64,000 nt of DNA from Aureibaculum marinum (GTDB lineage Bacteria > Bacteroidota > Bacteroidia > Flavobacteriales > Flavobacteriaceae). The DNA lies in assembly GCF_003813905.1 (NCBI RefSeq), contig NZ_RPFJ01000001.1:1-64000 (forward strand). The letters run 5' to 3'. Below the pieces are notes generated by a model. The model searched no databases and was not told where the DNA came from. It saw only the letters and a list, made by a program, of their open reading frames with translations. The position numbers and the translations under genes were made by a program. Positions within the stretch are counted from its first letter, which is position 1. Every line of letters starts with the position of its first letter. Positions 1 to 8,117 of the stretch are shown piece after piece.

Positions 1-79
1 ATTAAAACAAGCCTTTGCCATTGCTAAATCAGGATTAATATATGATGATTCTTATAAAAGTACTTTAGTGAAAAATTAA
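1..79 (+). CDS. C-terminal end of an unidentified gene cut by the window edge
   Basis: An open frame enters from the left edge (first full codon at base 2) and stops with TAA at 77-79. The last 25 residues read LKQAFAIAKSG followed by LIYDDSYKSTLVKN. The basic, alpha-helical character and the tail vaguely recall the C-termini of IS110-type transposases, but 25 residues are too few to name it and I do not claim the family. A mobile element to the left of the window would fit with the isolated lipoprotein that follows on the other strand. Confidence 0.4.
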   Translation, partial: LKQAFAIAKSGLIYDDSYKSTLVKN

Positions 80-129
80 TGAGTTTTTACTTGTTTTTTA
101 CCACAGTACTTTGTTGCCAAACGTATTAT

Positions 130-867
130 TTAAGAAATCCAAGTTCCTTTTATTTTGTCAATTACCCACTTTCCGTTCACATCCTTTTTAATGAAAATAC
201 GACATCCAGTTCCATTGAGCCTACCTCTTACAAGTCCAACATTAAACACTCCGAAGGACTTATTTTTATCGAATAGAATTCTATTAAATCCAATTGATGC
301 ATCTAAATAGAAATCATAATTAGTTGTCCAAAATTCACGTCCTTTTGGGAATTCCGCTTGGGATTTAAATTTAAGCTTATCATTATTGGTGTTCAGTTTA
401 TTTAGGTCAACTTTAAATCCTTTTTCCAAATCAAAACCTTTTGAATCTATGCTTAAGTTTTGTTTTTTAAAATGTTTTATTAATTCGTACATATCTTCTC
501 TTTCAAACTGATTTATTGAATCAGATATTGCAAGAAAAATTGAAGTAGTATCTTGTTTAATTGAGTCTCTTTTGTTTTCCCAGTCAATTTTTCTTTTTTT
601 GTATTCATCTGACTTTTCCCAATTGTCGTATGCTTTTTTGAAGTCACTTTTGACATCGTAACCTCTTTTTTCAAGAAAATCAGGTGGAGGTGGTGGAGGC
701 GGAATTAGCCGCCAGTCATAATAGATGGAATCTATGACGGCAGGAAATACTTCATAAAAAACAGCTTGCTCAAATTCAATTCCGGACAGTGTTTTTTCTT
801 GATTGCAATTCCAGAGTAATGGAGCTGTAATAAAAAGTGTAATTACTAATCCAAGCGATTTTTTCAT
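130..867 (-). CDS. Hypothetical lipoprotein with a polyproline stretch
   Basis: A 245-residue protein that I do not recognise. Residues 1-20 form a lipoprotein signal peptide with a hydrophobic core and lipobox LLWN before Cys21, so it is expected to be anchored to the inner or outer membrane. A run of seven prolines lies at residues 56-62, followed by a charged Lys/Asp/Glu-rich central part of helical character (about 65-130). The C-terminal third looks like a beta-rich domain ending in GKWVIDKIKGTWIS. It is transcribed leftward, apart from the neighbouring proline dehydrogenase gene, from which it is separated by a strong terminator. The ATG at 867 is the only start that keeps the signal peptide. 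Function unknown. Confidence 0.75.
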   Translation of the reverse strand: MKKSLGLVITLFITAPLLWNCNQEKTLSGIEFEQAVFYEVFPAVIDSIYYDWRLIPPPPPPPDFLEKRGYDVKSDFKKAYDNWEKSDEYKKRKIDWENKRDSIKQDTTSIFLAISDSINQFEREDMYELIKHFKKQNLSIDSKGFDLEKGFKVDLNKLNTNNDKLKFKSQAEFPKGREFWTTNYDFYLDASIGFNRILFDKNKSFGVFNVGLVRGRLNGTGCRIFIKKDVNGKWVIDKIKGTWIS

Positions 868-994
868 ATGTTTGGCAACAATTGTATAAACGTATTGCGT
901 TTATATCCGTTATGGCTCTAAATATAATAATTTTTTTGAAAATTTAATAAAAACCCTTATAATTATTGATTTTCTGCATAGGTGTACTAAAAAA

Positions 995-1027
995 TTATCC
1001 GTTACTTAACCGTTAAGTAACGGATAA
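995..1027 (-). terminator. Rho-independent terminator after the proline dehydrogenase gene
   Basis: Perfect 15-bp inverted repeat TTATCCGTTACTTAA (995-1009) and TTAAGTAACGGATAA (1013-1027) around a 3-base loop. On the minus strand it is followed by a T6 run, and it starts 29 bp after the stop codon of the gene at 1056-2231. That is the classical intrinsic terminator layout. Confidence 0.85.
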
Positions 1028-1055
1028 ATTAAACTTAAAAAAAGAAAATCTAATA

Positions 1056-2231
1056 TTATAACCTGCCTTCCTTTTTACGTCTGTTGCGTTCTTTTTTTAA
1101 TAAACTTAACTCTCGGCTGGTTTGCCCTGCTACCGAAGTGTTTTCTTCTGCTCTTCGTATCAAATAAGGCATCACTTCTCTAACAGCTCCATAGGGTAAA
1201 TATTTTGAAACATTATAACCTTCTTTTGCAAGATTGTATGTAATATGGTCGCTCATACCATATAACTGACCAAACCAAATGGTGTTATCATTTTTTTTTA
1301 GTCCTTTTTTGGTAGCCAATTCTATTGCTTTTAAAGTACTTAATTCGTTATGTGTACCTGCATATAATGACAAATTTTTACCTGTAAGCATATATTCAAT
1401 ACCAGCATCATAATTACTGTCTGTTGCTTGTTTATCGGCACAAATTGGTGATGGATATCCTTTTTCTTCTGCTCTTTCTCGCTCTTTTTCCATATAGGCT
1501 CCTCGTACTAATTTCATACCTATATAATATCCTTTTGCTAACGCTCTCTCATGTATTTGTTTTAAATAGTCAAGTCTATCCCATCTATACATTTGTAATG
1601 TACTATAAACAATAGCCTTTTTTGTATTGTATTTTTCCATTAAAGACTCTATTAAATTATCAGCAGCATCTTGCATCCAACTTTCTTCTGCATCAATTAA
1701 TAAACATACATCTTTATCATAAGCTGCTTTACATGCAGTCTCAAAACGAGCAACTACCCGTTGCCAATCTTTTTGTTCTTCTGCGGTAAACGTTTCGCCA
1801 GCTGTTAATTTTTGATATAACTTAAACCTACCAAAACCTGTAGGTTTAAAAACCGCAAATGGAATACTAGATTTTTCTTTAGCAAAATTTATATTTTGTA
1901 GCGTTTTTTCTAAAGCCAAATCAAATTGATTTTCTGTCTCTTTACCTTCAACAGAATAATCCAATACAGAATGGACATTAAAATCATACATTTTGTCTAT
2001 TACAGACAAACAATCTTCTTCTGTTACTCCTCCACAAAAGTGATCAAAAACAGAGGCTCTAATTAGTTGTTCTACTGGCAAATGTGCTTTTAAAGCAAAG
2101 TTAGTTACTGCTGTACCAATTCTTACCAATGGTTCACTTTTTATTAATTTAAATAAAAAGTAGGCACGCTCTAATTCTGAATCGGTTTTTAAAGCAAATG
2201 CCGTTTTTGTATCTTCAAATATATTGTTCAT
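1056..2231 (-). CDS. Proline dehydrogenase, monofunctional
   Basis: Flavoenzyme oxidising L-proline to delta-1-pyrroline-5-carboxylate and passing electrons to the quinone pool; first step of proline use as carbon and nitrogen source. The 391-residue chain carries the PRODH barrel signatures: the GMKLVRGAYMEKER segment in the middle and, near the C-terminus, YLPYGAVREVMPYLIRRAEEN, whose arginines bind the substrate carboxylate in the family. It lacks the P5C-dehydrogenase half of PutA, as usual in Bacteroidota, so the second step must be encoded elsewhere. A basic tail (KKERNRRKKEGRL) ends the protein. It is a single-gene unit with its own -7 box (TATATTTG, minus strand, 2250-2257) and terminator (995-1027). 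It is divergent from aroB. Confidence 0.93.
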   Translation of the reverse strand: MNNIFEDTKTAFALKTDSELERAYFLFKLIKSEPLVRIGTAVTNFALKAHLPVEQLIRASVFDHFCGGVTEEDCLSVIDKMYDFNVHSVLDYSVEGKETENQFDLALEKTLQNINFAKEKSSIPFAVFKPTGFGRFKLYQKLTAGETFTAEEQKDWQRVVARFETACKAAYDKDVCLLIDAEESWMQDAADNLIESLMEKYNTKKAIVYSTLQMYRWDRLDYLKQIHERALAKGYYIGMKLVRGAYMEKERERAEEKGYPSPICADKQATDSNYDAGIEYMLTGKNLSLYAGTHNELSTLKAIELATKKGLKKNDNTIWFGQLYGMSDHITYNLAKEGYNVSKYLPYGAVREVMPYLIRRAEENTSVAGQTSRELSLLKKERNRRKKEGRL

Positions 2232-2249
2232 TAGTATTATTACTTTTCA

Positions 2250-2257
2250 CAAATATA
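2250..2257 (-). promoter_or_regulatory. Bacteroidota -7 promoter box for proline dehydrogenase
   Basis: TATATTTG on the minus strand matches the TAnnTTTG consensus and lies 19-26 bp upstream of the ATG at 2231. I see no convincing -33 TTTG at the usual 19-20 bp spacing, so only the -7 element supports it. Confidence 0.5.
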
Positions 2258-2317
2258 GAAAGAAGTTCGTTTTAGTAATTTAATTTTCAATAAATTCGCA
2301 AATATTTTTTATACCGT

Positions 2318-3385
2318 ATGAAACCAATTAAATCTACTGATTATTCTATCTATTTTAATGCAGATGCTTATCAAAATTTAAACAGCTATATCTTTAATAA
2401 TAAAATAGATACAATTTTTGTGTTGGCTGACGAAAACACTAATACATATTGTTTACCTATATTTAAAACTAAAATTTCTAAAGATATTTCAGTTAAAACC
2501 ATATTGATAAAATCTGGCGAAATAAATAAAAATATTACTACCTGTGTTAACGTTTGGAAAAAATTAACTGAGCTAGAAGCTGATCGAAAAAGTTTAGTTA
2601 TAAATATTGGTGGTGGTATGGTAACAGACCTTGGTGGTTTTGTTGCTTCTACTTTTAAAAGAGGCATAAAATTTATAAATATTCCTACTACTTTACTAAG
2701 CATGGTTGATGCCTCTGTTGGCAGTAAAACTGGTGTCGATTTAGACAATTTAAAAAATCTTGTTGGTTTATTTTCTAATCCTGAAATGGTATTGATAGAT
2801 ACTTCATATTTAAAAACGCTACCAGAACGAGAATTAAAATCAGGCGTAGCAGAAATTATTAAATATGGAGTAACCTTTGATGCTGAGTTATTGGATAAAA
2901 TTGAACATGATAAATGGAAAAATAGTGAAGATTTAGATGCTATTATTTATCAATCAATCCAAATTAAAAATAAAGTAGTTTTAGAAGATTACAAAGAAAC
3001 TGGTTTACGTAAAGTACTTAATTACGGACATACCGTTGGACATGCTATAGAATCTTATTATTTAGATCATCCAGATTTAAAACGATTATTACATGGTGAA
3101 GCTATTGCCATTGGTATGGTGGTTGAAGGTTATATTTCTAATCAACAATATGGGTTCCCTCAAAATAAATTAGAAACTCTAAAGCAATATATTTTAAAAA
3201 CTTACGGAAAAGTAACTATTGATAAAAAACACTATGCTTCAATTTTAGAATTGATGAAACATGATAAAAAAAATATAAAAGGAACTGTTCGTTATATTTT
3301 ATTAAAAGATATTGCCGATTTTATTATTGATGGAGAAGCAAGTTTAGCTTCTGTAATTGAAGGATTAGAATATTATAGTAAATAA
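2318..3385 (+). CDS. aroB: 3-dehydroquinate synthase
   Basis: Cytoplasmic NAD- and metal-dependent enzyme converting DAHP to 3-dehydroquinate, second step of the shikimate pathway. The 355-residue protein is of normal family length. The nucleotide-binding stretch NIGGGMVTDLGGFVASTFKR is at about residues 96-115. Next comes the PTTLLSMVDASVGSKTGVD substrate region. The metal ligands sit in the ELKSGVAEIIKYG glutamate segment, LNYGHTVGHAIE and HGEAIAIGMVVEG. It stands alone, divergent from the proline dehydrogenase gene with an 86-bp intergenic region; ridA follows 79 bp later and may be transcribed separately. Confidence 0.96.
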   Translation: MKPIKSTDYSIYFNADAYQNLNSYIFNNKIDTIFVLADENTNTYCLPIFKTKISKDISVKTILIKSGEINKNITTCVNVWKKLTELEADRKSLVINIGGGMVTDLGGFVASTFKRGIKFINIPTTLLSMVDASVGSKTGVDLDNLKNLVGLFSNPEMVLIDTSYLKTLPERELKSGVAEIIKYGVTFDAELLDKIEHDKWKNSEDLDAIIYQSIQIKNKVVLEDYKETGLRKVLNYGHTVGHAIESYYLDHPDLKRLLHGEAIAIGMVVEGYISNQQYGFPQNKLETLKQYILKTYGKVTIDKKHYASILELMKHDKKNIKGTVRYILLKDIADFIIDGEASLASVIEGLEYYSK

Positions 3386-3464
3386 TAATGTAATGTGTTT
3401 ACTAGTGCTTTATAACTATTTATAGTAATGCTTTTTGTAAAATAGAAAATATAACAATTATATA

Positions 3465-3845
3465 ATGAAACAAATAATTACAACTTCAAAAGCACCTGCT
3501 CCGATAGGTCCTTACAACCAAGCAGTAATGGTTGGTAATATGCTTTTTACTTCCGGACAAATTGCGTTTAATCCTGAAACCGGAAACTTAATTTTAGAAG
3601 ATATTCAGACAGAAACCAAACAGGTAATGGAAAACCTTAAAGCTGTATTGGCTGAAGCCGATATGACTTTTGAAAATGTAGTAAAATCATCTATATTTAT
3701 TTCAGATATGGATAATTTTTCTAAAATAAATGAAATTTATGGTTCGTATTTTAACGATAATACTGCACCAGCAAGAGAAACCGTTCAAGTAGCTCGTTTA
3801 CCTAAAGATGTAAATGTAGAAATTTCAGTAATCGCTGTTAAATAG
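3465..3845 (+). CDS. ridA: RidA family enamine/imine deaminase
   Basis: Small 126-residue YjgF/YER057c/UK114 protein that hydrolyses reactive enamines and imines released by PLP enzymes such as threonine dehydratase. Typical features are the N-terminal APAPIGPYNQAV, the FTSGQIAFNPETG strand and the C-terminal NDNTAPARETVQVARLP, containing the arginine that binds the substrate carboxylate in the family, then NVEISVIAVK. Length and ends are those of the family. Its last bases overlap the 3' end of mgsA on the opposite strand by 8 bp, so the two genes converge with no space for a terminator between them. Confidence 0.94.
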   Translation: MKQIITTSKAPAPIGPYNQAVMVGNMLFTSGQIAFNPETGNLILEDIQTETKQVMENLKAVLAEADMTFENVVKSSIFISDMDNFSKINEIYGSYFNDNTAPARETVQVARLPKDVNVEISVIAVK

Positions 3846-4200
3846 CACTAATTAATAAATTAGCTGTAGCAGGATTTGTTGCTAAAGGTACATCATGAAC
3901 ATCACACAGTCTCATTAACATTAATACATCTGGTTCATGAGGATGTTTTTCTAACGGATCTCTAAAAAATAATACCATATTGCATTTGCCTTCTGCCACT
4001 CTGGCCGCTATTTGAGCATCACCACCAAGTGGACCAGAAAGTAATCTTTGCACTTCAAATCCTGCTTTCTCAACTTTTTCTCCAGTAGTACCTGTAGAAA
4101 TGAGTGTAATATTTTTTATTTCTAAAATTTCTCTATGTTCATTTAAAAACTGAACCATTTCAGCTTTTTTACCATCATGTGCTATTAAAGCAATTTCCAT
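3838..4200 (-). CDS. mgsA: Methylglyoxal synthase
   Basis: Converts dihydroxyacetone phosphate to methylglyoxal and phosphate, a bypass of lower glycolysis used when phosphorylated sugars accumulate. The 120-residue chain starts with MEIALIAHDGKK, has the phosphate-binding STGTTG loop at about residues 36-41, the catalytic-aspartate region LLSGPLGGDAQIAARV at about 54-69, and ends with FRDPLEKHPHEPDV and CDVHDVPLATNPATA. All are standard family features. It converges with ridA (8-bp overlap of the 3' ends) and is followed upstream by the BadF-type kinase gene on the same strand, 78 bp away, possibly in one unit. Confidence 0.95.
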   Translation of the reverse strand: MEIALIAHDGKKAEMVQFLNEHREILEIKNITLISTGTTGEKVEKAGFEVQRLLSGPLGGDAQIAARVAEGKCNMVLFFRDPLEKHPHEPDVLMLMRLCDVHDVPLATNPATANLLISAI

Positions 4201-4278
4201 AATTAGTTACTATTTATTAGACGACGAAACTATAAAAATAAAAAATCTAATAGATTAAGAAATTATTAAGTCGTAATA

Positions 4279-5139
4279 TTATTTTATATTTTTTGCATGG
4301 TAATGAACCAAACCTTCAATAGGTCTTCTTACAAAATTACCAACTCTAAATCCCATTTCTTTTGCTACTTCTTTTATTTGTTCTTGTCCATAATACGCAA
4401 TAGATCCTGCAAAATGTACAGGTACAGTTTTTAATTCTTCTTTAAACTGCATTATCATATTTTCAGCAAAAATTCGTACTCCTTTTTTAATTAAATCCGT
4501 ACAGTACGAATTGTCTTTGTTTAAAAATAAAAACTCTGCAAAATTAGCTAAATATGCATTCGGATTTGGTTGTTTGTATAAATTATACTTTATAAAATCT
4601 TCATCCATATTATATCGCTCTGCCATAGATACTCTAAGATTTTCTGGCATATGTTTAAAGAAATAATCTCTTATTAATTGTTTACCAAAATAATTTCCAC
4701 TGGCATCATCCATTAAAATATATCCTAGAGATTTTACGCGTTGATCTATTTTTTCACCATCATAATACGTACAATTAGAACCTGTACCTAAAATACAAAC
4801 TACGGCAGGCTCATTATTATCAATTGCCGAGTAAATGGCCGCTAATGTATCTTCAGCTACAGTAACTTCTGCATTCGGAAATATTTTTTCCAATACTCGC
4901 TTTAACGCCATACTGGGTTCTTCAGTACCACAACCAGCTCCATAAAAATAAATATGATCTACCTCTTTTTTATGTTCCATTAGCTTGTCGCTTTCCTGAA
5001 TTCTCCCCATCAATTCTCCAGGTGTTAAAATGGCAGGATTTAATCCTTTTGTTCTTACTTTTTCAAACAGTTGTATTCCGTTATCATCTATGGTTATCCA
5101 GTCACATTTAGTTGAACCGCTATCTGTAATTATCGTCAT
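4279..5139 (-). CDS. BadF/BadG-type ATPase, probable N-acetylglucosamine kinase
   Basis: A 286-residue member of the actin/hexokinase-like BadF/BadG/BcrA/BcrD superfamily. Visible are the phosphate-1 loop ITDSGSTKCDW at the N-terminus, the phosphate-2 loop CILGTGSNCTYYDG at about residue 112-125 and the adenosine segment VHFAGSIAYYG near the C-terminus. Bacteroidota proteins of this size are commonly annotated as N-acetylglucosamine kinases that phosphorylate amino sugars recovered from the cell wall; that substrate is by analogy, not visible in the sequence. It lies upstream of mgsA on the same strand. A glycolytic or sugar-phosphate theme links the two. Confidence 0.8.
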   Translation of the reverse strand: MTIITDSGSTKCDWITIDDNGIQLFEKVRTKGLNPAILTPGELMGRIQESDKLMEHKKEVDHIYFYGAGCGTEEPSMALKRVLEKIFPNAEVTVAEDTLAAIYSAIDNNEPAVVCILGTGSNCTYYDGEKIDQRVKSLGYILMDDASGNYFGKQLIRDYFFKHMPENLRVSMAERYNMDEDFIKYNLYKQPNPNAYLANFAEFLFLNKDNSYCTDLIKKGVRIFAENMIMQFKEELKTVPVHFAGSIAYYGQEQIKEVAKEMGFRVGNFVRRPIEGLVHYHAKNIK

Positions 5140-5292
5140 AATAAATTAAATTAAAAAGTAAAAGTAATCAACTTAATCAAAAAAAAAGATGATAAACGTC
5201 ATAATATTTTACAAATTTCTTTTTTTTTTAAACTGTTAATATTACGGTTCATAACTAATTTAAAAAATGAAAATATAATGCTTTGTAAATCA

Positions 5293-5372
5293 TACTTTTG
5301 CTATACAAATTAAAATTATAACAACTCCTTTTTCCCCTATAAAAGTCTTAAAAAAATTTTAGGGCTTTTTTT
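5293..5372 (+). ncRNA. Possible small RNA: -7 box plus intrinsic terminator in the 5140-5441 gap
   Basis: The 302-bp gap between two minus-strand genes holds no ORF. On the plus strand there is a TAnnTTTG box (TACTTTTG, 5293-5300). About 40 bp on comes a hairpin that pairs fully only on the plus strand: AGTCTTAAAA (5344-5353) with TTTTAGGGCT (5357-5366), through three G-U pairs and extended by A-U pairs. An eight-T run (5366-5373) follows. No plus-strand gene precedes it, so it would terminate a transcript of roughly 65 nt. No -33 element is clear. Expression is inference. Confidence 0.4.
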
Positions 5373-5441
5373 TATTTGTAATTTAAATTTATTTAATCGT
5401 AGTTTTAAAATCTTTATAAAGGTTATTGTGCTTGAAAAACA

Positions 5442-7574
5442 TTAACTTATATTAGCCCAAATGGCTTTTCCTCTTGTTACTTCTTGATAGGCTCTTTTAA
5501 TATTTCTATGCTTTTCATCAATTAAATTAGGATCTTTTTTTAGAATTTTAAATGCCATTTCTCTCGCTTTTTTTAAAATAATTGAATCTTTTACTATGTC
5601 TGCAATTCTTAAATTTAATACTCCACTTTGTTGTGTGCCCATTAAATCTCCAGGACCTCTCAATTTTAAATCTACTTCGGCAATTTCAAAACCATCATTG
5701 GTTTTTACCATGGTTTCCATTCTTGTTTTGGCCTCACTCGTTAATTTAAAACTAGTCATTAAAATACAATAACTTTGCTCAGCACCACGGCCTACCCTAC
5801 CTCTAAGCTGGTGTAACTGAGAAAGCCCAAAACGCTCTGCACTTTCAATTACCATTACACTAGCATTAGGCACATTAACCCCAACTTCAATAACCGTTGT
5901 GGCTACCATAATTTGAGTTTCTCCTTTAAAAAATCTATCCATCTCATAATCCTTATCAGCCGCTTTCATTTGCCCATGTACAATACTTATTTGATACTGC
6001 GGATTTGGAAACTCTCTAGAAATACTTTCATAACCATCCATTAAGTCTTTAAAATCTAATTTTTGTGATTCTTGTATTAATGGATAAACAACATAAACCT
6101 GTCTCCCTTTGGCAATTTCTTCTTTCATAAATTTAAACACACTCAGCCTATTACTGTCATAGCGATGTGCTGTAACAATTTGTTTTCTGCCTGGCGGCAT
6201 CTCGTCAATTACAGAAACATCTAAATCGCCATAAACACTCATAGCTAACGTTCTAGGAATTGGAGTTGCCGTCATTACAAGAATGTGTGGTGGTACCGGC
6301 GGAACGCCTTCAGCTGCCCCAACAGGACTTTTCATCCACATTTTTGCCCGTTGTGCTACTCCAAACCGATGTTGTTCATCTATAATAGCTAACCCTAAAT
6401 TTTTAAATTGTACTTTATCTTCAAATAATGCATGTGTACCAATCAATATATCTAAAGAACCGTCTTCTAAAACTTCATGAATAATTCTTCGCTCTTTTGT
6501 TTTGGTTGATCCTGTAAGTAATTTCACCTGAATATCCATACCTGATAACAACTCTGAAACGGCCGTAAAATGTTGATTTGCTAATATTTCTGTCGGAGCT
6601 ATTAATGCCGTTTGAAATCCATTATCAATAGCAATTAACATCGTTAACAAAGCAACAATAGTTTTTCCTGAACCCACATCGCCTTGTAACAAACGATTCA
6701 TTTGTGCTCCAGTACTCATATCTCTACGCAATTCTTTTACAACTCTTTTTTGTGCATTGGTTAATTCAAAAGGCAAGTGGTTTTTATAAAATGTATTAAA
6801 AACAGTACCTATGGTATCAAAAACAAAACCTTTTATTTTGGTTTTATGAATCATATTTTTCCGAATCAACTGAAGTTGAATAAAAAATAATTCTTCAAAC
6901 TTTAAACGTTGTTGGGCTCGAGTTAAAAGACGTTGATTTTGTGGAAAATGAATATTAAATAAAGCTTCACTTTTAGATAATAAATTCAATTCTTTTATTA
7001 CATCTTCTGATAGCGTTTCCTGAAATTTATTTCCTACTTCTAAAAATAAATTCTGCATTATTTTAGCCACTACCCTATTGGTTATTCCTTTTTTGGATAA
7101 TAGCTCCGTAGATGGATATACCGGTTGCATAGCAGATTGCAAACTTTTTTTATAATCCTTTACTAATTCTAATTCAGGATGTGGCATACTAAAAGTACCA
7201 TTAAACCAATTTACTTTTCCAAAAGCCACATAAGGCGTGTTGATTTTTAGCGATTCTTTTATCCATTTAACACCCTTAAACCAGACCAATTCCATACTAC
7301 CAGTGTCATCTGAAAAAGTAGCTACAAGGCGACTTCCTCTTTTCTGCTGTACTGTTTTTATATTAGTTATTTTACCCACTACTTGTACTTCTGCTGAATT
7401 TTGCAAAAGGCCATTCACCTTAAAAAACTGAGTACGATCGATGTATCTGTTTGGAAAAAAATGCAAAAGATCTGACATCGTTCTAATTCCAAGTTCTTTA
7501 CGTAATATATCTGCTCTTGCAGATCCAACACCTTTTAGGTATTCTATAGAAGTATGTAAATTAGTAAAAGCCAA
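5442..7574 (-). CDS. recG: ATP-dependent DNA helicase RecG
   Basis: Double-stranded DNA translocase that remodels stalled replication forks and Holliday junctions. The 710-residue length fits RecG. The N-terminal wedge/OB region (about 1-200) contains YLKGVGSARADIL and an OB fold around VQVVGKITNIKTVQQKRGS. Then come the helicase motifs: Walker A RLLQGDVGSGKTIVALL (about residue 292-308), the DEQH box IIDEQHRFGVAQR, motif III VMTATPIPRTLA, and motif VI QLHQLRGRVGRG followed by the RecG-type LKLRGPGDLMGTQQSG. The last residues (TRGKAIWANIS) are the usual C-terminus. The gene is divergent from the ICMT-like gene; no clear terminator follows on the minus strand. Confidence 0.96.
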   Translation of the reverse strand: MAFTNLHTSIEYLKGVGSARADILRKELGIRTMSDLLHFFPNRYIDRTQFFKVNGLLQNSAEVQVVGKITNIKTVQQKRGSRLVATFSDDTGSMELVWFKGVKWIKESLKINTPYVAFGKVNWFNGTFSMPHPELELVKDYKKSLQSAMQPVYPSTELLSKKGITNRVVAKIMQNLFLEVGNKFQETLSEDVIKELNLLSKSEALFNIHFPQNQRLLTRAQQRLKFEELFFIQLQLIRKNMIHKTKIKGFVFDTIGTVFNTFYKNHLPFELTNAQKRVVKELRRDMSTGAQMNRLLQGDVGSGKTIVALLTMLIAIDNGFQTALIAPTEILANQHFTAVSELLSGMDIQVKLLTGSTKTKERRIIHEVLEDGSLDILIGTHALFEDKVQFKNLGLAIIDEQHRFGVAQRAKMWMKSPVGAAEGVPPVPPHILVMTATPIPRTLAMSVYGDLDVSVIDEMPPGRKQIVTAHRYDSNRLSVFKFMKEEIAKGRQVYVVYPLIQESQKLDFKDLMDGYESISREFPNPQYQISIVHGQMKAADKDYEMDRFFKGETQIMVATTVIEVGVNVPNASVMVIESAERFGLSQLHQLRGRVGRGAEQSYCILMTSFKLTSEAKTRMETMVKTNDGFEIAEVDLKLRGPGDLMGTQQSGVLNLRIADIVKDSIILKKAREMAFKILKKDPNLIDEKHRNIKRAYQEVTRGKAIWANIS

Positions 7575-7632
7575 AAATTTGTTTTAACAACGAAGATAGT
7601 AATTTGAATAGTTTTAACGAATATGATTTTTC

Positions 7633-7640
7633 TATATTTG
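7633..7640 (+). promoter_or_regulatory. -7 promoter box that decides the start of the ICMT-like gene
   Basis: TATATTTG matches TAnnTTTG. It lies inside the longest reading frame of the downstream gene, between the in-frame ATG at 7623 and the in-frame TTG at 7668. If this box is used, transcripts begin near 7647 and the ATG at 7623 cannot be the start. Confidence 0.5.
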
Positions 7641-7667
7641 GAAACATTATTAATAGTCAATAAAATT

Positions 7668-8117
7668 TTGAAACTAAAAATTCCTCCAGCATTACAATTT
7701 TTAATAATTGCCGCACTTATGTACGGAGTAAGCCAATCTTTTGGCAAACAATTTACTTTTCCATTTCAATATGTTTTTGCCTGGTTGTTTTTTATTTTAG
7801 GTGTAATTGTTGGATTAATTTCGGTGTTATTATTCAAAACAGTAAACACTTCAATTGACCCATTACATCCTTTAAAAGCTTCTAAACTAATTACTACAAA
7901 CATATATAGATATACTAGAAATCCGATGTGTTTAGGATTATTACTAATTTTAATTGGGTTGTTTATAATCTTTGGAAACTACTATAATTTAATACTGTTA
8001 ATTCTATTTGTTTGGTATATTACCACTTTTCAAATAAAACTAGAAGAACAAATACTACACAAAATTTTTGGAGAAAATTTTACTATTTATTGTAAAAAAA
8101 CACGTCGATGGATATGA
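7668..8117 (+). CDS. Isoprenylcysteine carboxyl methyltransferase-like membrane protein
   Basis: Integral membrane protein of the ICMT/PEMT-like family; bacterial members are presumed SAM-dependent methyltransferases of unknown substrate. The chain has four to five hydrophobic segments. The family SAM-binding half is present at the C-terminus: TTNIYRYTRNPMCLGLLLIL, then a glutamate segment KLEEQILHKIFGENFTIYCKKTRRWI. I chose the TTG at 7668, giving MKLKIPPALQF, because a -7 box occupies 7633-7640. The alternative ATG at 7623 would add 15 residues that do not resemble the family N-terminus. The 3' end overlaps the TIGR02757 gene by 10 bp, implying translational coupling. Confidence 0.82.
   Translation: MKLKIPPALQFLIIAALMYGVSQSFGKQFTFPFQYVFAWLFFILGVIVGLISVLLFKTVNTSIDPLHPLKASKLITTNIYRYTRNPMCLGLLLILIGLFIIFGNYYNLILLILFVWYITTFQIKLEEQILHKIFGENFTIYCKKTRRWI

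Noticed and set aside
1-79. Firm call of an IS110-type transposase end
   Set aside because: Only 25 residues are visible and no terminal inverted repeats or target duplication can be seen, so the family is not claimed.
2386-2748. Antisense ORFs of 60-120 codons opposite aroB, recG, dnaX, the EF-hand genes and others
   Set aside because: They mirror strongly conserved genes, have no ribosome-binding or promoter signals and no recognisable domains; they are shadow frames.
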